A stretch of 12,805 nucleotides of DNA, taken from NCBI GenBank assembly GCA_035645555.1, contig DASQMI010000072.1, forward strand, positions 1-12,805, read 5' to 3'. Made by a program: the position numbers and the translations under genes. The notes under the pieces were generated by a model. The model saw only the letters and a list, made by a program, of their open reading frames with translations, was not told where the DNA came from and did no database searches. The DNA comes from Lysobacter_F sp035645555. GTDB taxonomy: Bacteria; Pseudomonadota; Gammaproteobacteria; Xanthomonadales; Xanthomonadaceae. Below are positions 12,620-12,805 of the stretch, piece after piece. Each line of letters begins with the position of its first letter. Within the stretch, counting starts at the first letter, position 1.

Positions 12620-12805
12620 TCACCTGCGCCGCGGCGTCTCGCGGACCTGCTGCAGGCGCGCCAGCAGCGCGACCCAGAACGCCTCCGGCAGCTCGGCCCG
12701 GACGGGTACCGCGAACAGCGGCCGTTCCTCGGCGAACGCCTCACACTTGACTGCGTCCTTCTCGGTCATTAGCACCGGCAGCGGGCTGCCGAACGTCAGG
12801 TCCTG
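12620..12805 (-). CDS. lpxK: Tetraacyldisaccharide 4'-kinase, C-terminal end (5' truncated by window edge)
   Basis: The minus-strand frame is open from the window edge to a TGA at 12620-12622, giving 61 residues. The PVLMTEKDAVKC motif (residues 10-21 of the fragment) is the diagnostic C-terminal element of LpxK, followed by FAVPVRAELPEAFW (31-44) and a short helix. LpxK phosphorylates the 4' position of the lipid A precursor at the inner face of the cytoplasmic membrane. The P-loop and membrane anchor are outside the window. Its place directly before kdsB is the usual gammaproteobacterial arrangement and supports the call. Confidence 0.9.
   Translation of the reverse strand, partial: QDLTFGSPLPVLMTEKDAVKCEAFAEERPLFAVPVRAELPEAFWVALLARLQQVRETPRRR

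Overview
The window is a very GC-rich (roughly 70%) stretch of a gammaproteobacterial chromosome, most likely from the Xanthomonadaceae/Lysobacteraceae (Luteimonas/Lysobacter/Xanthomonas type). The base is protein similarity recognised by eye, plus gene order: lpxK-kdsB-LMW phosphatase-uvrC-pgsA followed by tRNA-Gly/Cys/Leu, and rpsF-rpsR-rplI-dnaB without priB. It is core chromosome. I see no insertion sequence, integrase, CRISPR array, phage gene or plasmid function, and no stretch of 300 bases without a gene.

Layout. (1) 1-2931, plus strand: a tightly packed row made of the 3' end of sbcB (exonuclease I), a DUF2461 gene, an MFS transporter and a DUF2939 gene, joined by 4-nt overlaps or a 2-nt gap. 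(2) 3036-3548, plus strand: a secreted CHRD-domain protein. Its stop codon overlaps the stop of (3) a convergent minus-strand group, 3545-4710: a 5'-nucleotidase and a small KTSC-domain protein, both downstream of dnaB. (4) 4799-7808, minus strand: the rpsF-rpsR-rplI ribosomal protein operon and dnaB. It has a recognisable promoter, a structured leader before rpsF, a UUCG-capped intrinsic terminator after rplI, and an inverted pair of DnaA-box-like sequences upstream of dnaB. (5) 7881-8240, plus strand: an unrecognised 119-aa protein divergent from rpsF. (6) 8262-8753, minus strand: tRNA-Leu(UAA), tRNA-Cys(GCA) and tRNA-Gly(GCC), with a promoter before the Gly gene and a terminator between Cys and Leu. 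(7) 8773-12805, minus strand: pgsA, uvrC, a low-molecular-weight protein tyrosine phosphatase, kdsB and the 3' end of lpxK.

How the genes work together. The right end serves the envelope (lipid A phosphorylation, CMP-Kdo supply, phosphatidylglycerol phosphate synthesis) and carries the nucleotide-excision-repair endonuclease. The centre couples ribosome assembly (S6, S18, L9) with the replicative helicase. The left end mixes DNA repair (ExoI) with genes of poorly known role.

I found no clear new biological system. The best leads are regulatory: the DnaA-box-like pair upstream of dnaB, the possible S6:S18-binding hairpin before rpsF, the terminator that splits the tRNA cluster, and the orphan 119-aa gene with inverted repeats in front of it.
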